Positions 62,333 to 64,000 of a DNA stretch of 64,000 nt are shown piece after piece. Source of the DNA: Callipepla californica brunnescens (Eukaryota > Chordata > Aves > Galliformes > Odontophoridae); assembly GCA_023055505.1 (NCBI GenBank), contig JALIRH010000007.1:27943720-28007719 (forward strand). The letters are read 5' to 3'. Each line of letters starts with the position of its first letter. The stretch's first letter is position 1. Position numbers and translations under genes: made by a program. Under the pieces are notes generated by a model, which was given only the letters and a program-made list of their open reading frames with translations, made no database searches and was not told the origin of the DNA.

Positions 62333-64000
62333 ACCACCTTTCTAAGAAACCCATTGGCAAACTCACCAGAAGTACTCAGCTTGAAATTTCATCAACTTAC
62401 ATCTTATAAAATCACATTCTTGGGAAAAATGATAAAGTGATATTGAAAAATGAAAGACAAATTCCTGATGCTATTAGCACAGACTCCACAACCAGCTTGG
62501 TAAGCTGTGGGAAGACAGCCAGGACAACCACACTTTCTTTAACATCTCTTAAGACTTAGATGCTTTAAACCAAACCAATCCTCTGTGCAGATCCACTGAT
62601 GGTAAAAGCTCTTTGAGTCTTTTGAATACATTTCTGTAATGTAAATGCAACTTTTCTTTTCCTCAGGCAGTTTCTGTGTGAGCAATAGATGCCTTTGTTA
62701 CAGAAAGCACATACCATGCAGTGGCAAAAACTACAGAGGGGTTTATCCATTATTTTGTAGACAAATAGTTTTTAAATTTATTCCTTTGTTCCCACTTGTA
62801 TCTCAGCATAAAGCTTATGTATGCTTAAGAAGTCTCTGTCTTAGCAGACTTCTACAGTGAAGAAATTATCATCCAGACTTCTCTCCAGCTGAAAAAAAAT
62901 TACTCTAACTTAACATCGACATCTTTGTCATGGAAAAAGAAGAGAAATAGAAGAAACACACATCTCTCTGTTTTATTCTTGAGAAACTTAGTGCTTCCTC
63001 TCACTCCTCATCCACTCACCAAAACAGGCTTTTTTCTCCAGACAGATTGGGAATGAGTGTCACTCACAGTATCACATTTTCTGCCTGAGGCTAATTCTGC
63101 CCTAACTCTACCACAAGGTTTGCCTTTCTTAAGGATAAAAAAAAAAAGAAAAGAAAGAACCCTCTGTGATGTGTTGGTCCTACTCTGCTACCTCAATACC
63201 TTAGCACTGATTTGTACTCCCTGTGCAAAAGTCTTCTACTGAAGGCAGTTTATTATTTCAGCCTATAAAAGTAAACAGACATAGGTAAAAAGGCCTAACA
63301 TTTAACACTTGGTGGACTGGGTTATGAAAAGACTGCTTCTGGAGAAGTCCTACTTCCATTGGAGAAGAAATGGGGAAAGCAAAGACTATCTAAAATACAT
63401 ATTCAAATGTATATAACCACCCCAGACACAGTTTAAATAATAGAATTCACTCAAAGCAGGCTTCTAGGCACTATATTTTTCGGTCTAACCTAGTTATCAT
63501 AAGCTCAATTTATGCATAATGGGCAGTAAATGTCAAATCTACAGAGGATTTATGTAACAGTAAAACAGGATCAAGAACAGTTCAGGTGTATAAACTCACC
63601 AGAGAGTGCTTTTGTCCACTGACTGTAAAATTATCCTAGTGTGAACATCTCCAACTTAAAACCCTAATATGAAGTGACATAAATCCTACTTTCAGGATAT
63701 GTGAGGCCAAGGAATTCTGGTCCGTAAAATAACAGGAATAATGCTGTAGCAGCACTCGCCTGTGTTTCTGCTGCCAGTGTCTTACATTGTGGTCTAGCCC
63801 TCTTCACTCAACATGTAGAGGGGAACATGGTCCATCCATATTTCTTACTTGAATGTTGATTGCACACTAAATTTTTTTTTTTTTTTTTACCAGAAAAAGG
63901 TAATCTTTGGAAAACATACAAAGAAATACAAAACTACAACAACAAACAAGAAGCAATTATGAAACCTTACTTGATAGACTGCATGTCTAAATAAGAGACT
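62333..64000. other. Unique non-coding stretch
   Basis: No gene or transposon was recognised. A short A tract lies at 63137-63147 and a T17 tract at 63872-63888. The sequence runs to the window edge without further landmarks. Confidence 0.55.
63872..63888. repeat. Homopolymer T17
   Basis: A run of 17 T near the end of the window. Its left flank (63700-63870) is GC-richer but carries no recognisable element. Confidence 0.88.

Noticed and set aside
1..64000. Search for tRNA, rRNA, CRISPR arrays, operons or integrated bacterial or viral systems
   Set aside because: No cloverleaf with A/B boxes, no regularly spaced repeats, no ribosome-binding-site-linked gene runs, and no viral coding blocks were seen by eye.

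Overview
This window reads as non-coding nuclear DNA from a bird. The diagnostic evidence is a set of 15 fragments of CR1, the main LINE retrotransposon of birds and other reptiles. Several of them end in the CR1-specific 3' terminus, a short direct repeat of ATTCTATG. The DNA is AT-rich and stop-rich in all frames, CpG is sparse, and the repeat load is low: about 7 percent of the window is CR1 by my boundaries. I see no bacterial-style operons, CRISPR arrays, rRNA or tRNA genes. The exact species cannot be fixed from the sequence alone; a chicken-like (galliform) genome is plausible.

Layout. 1-11.6 kb is mostly unique sequence, with one CR1 3' end (4.4 kb) and one old CR1 reverse-transcriptase fragment (7.4-7.8 kb, minus strand). 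A second minus-strand CR1 lies at 11.6-12.0 kb. From 12 to 31 kb I recognise no transposon; this long stretch holds a possible conserved regulatory block near 23.2 kb and a possible exon at 18.7 kb. An old plus-strand CR1 polymerase fragment covers 31.2-31.8 kb. At 35.9-36.3 kb an open frame follows a good splice acceptor and could be a terminal exon, but this is unproven. From 40.4 kb to 62.3 kb CR1 copies become frequent, with eleven of the fifteen: a 5'-ORF2-containing copy with an internal deletion, a head-to-head pair, a same-strand pair at 43 kb, and several 3' ends. Simple repeats are scattered throughout.

No complete protein-coding gene can be supported. The long open frames (up to 150 codons) are those expected by chance in 64 kb or come from CR1. 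The window is best described as intergenic or intronic DNA. No new biological system is visible; the best leads are three possible exons, a PBX/MEIS-type motif block, and the structure of the rearranged CR1 copies.
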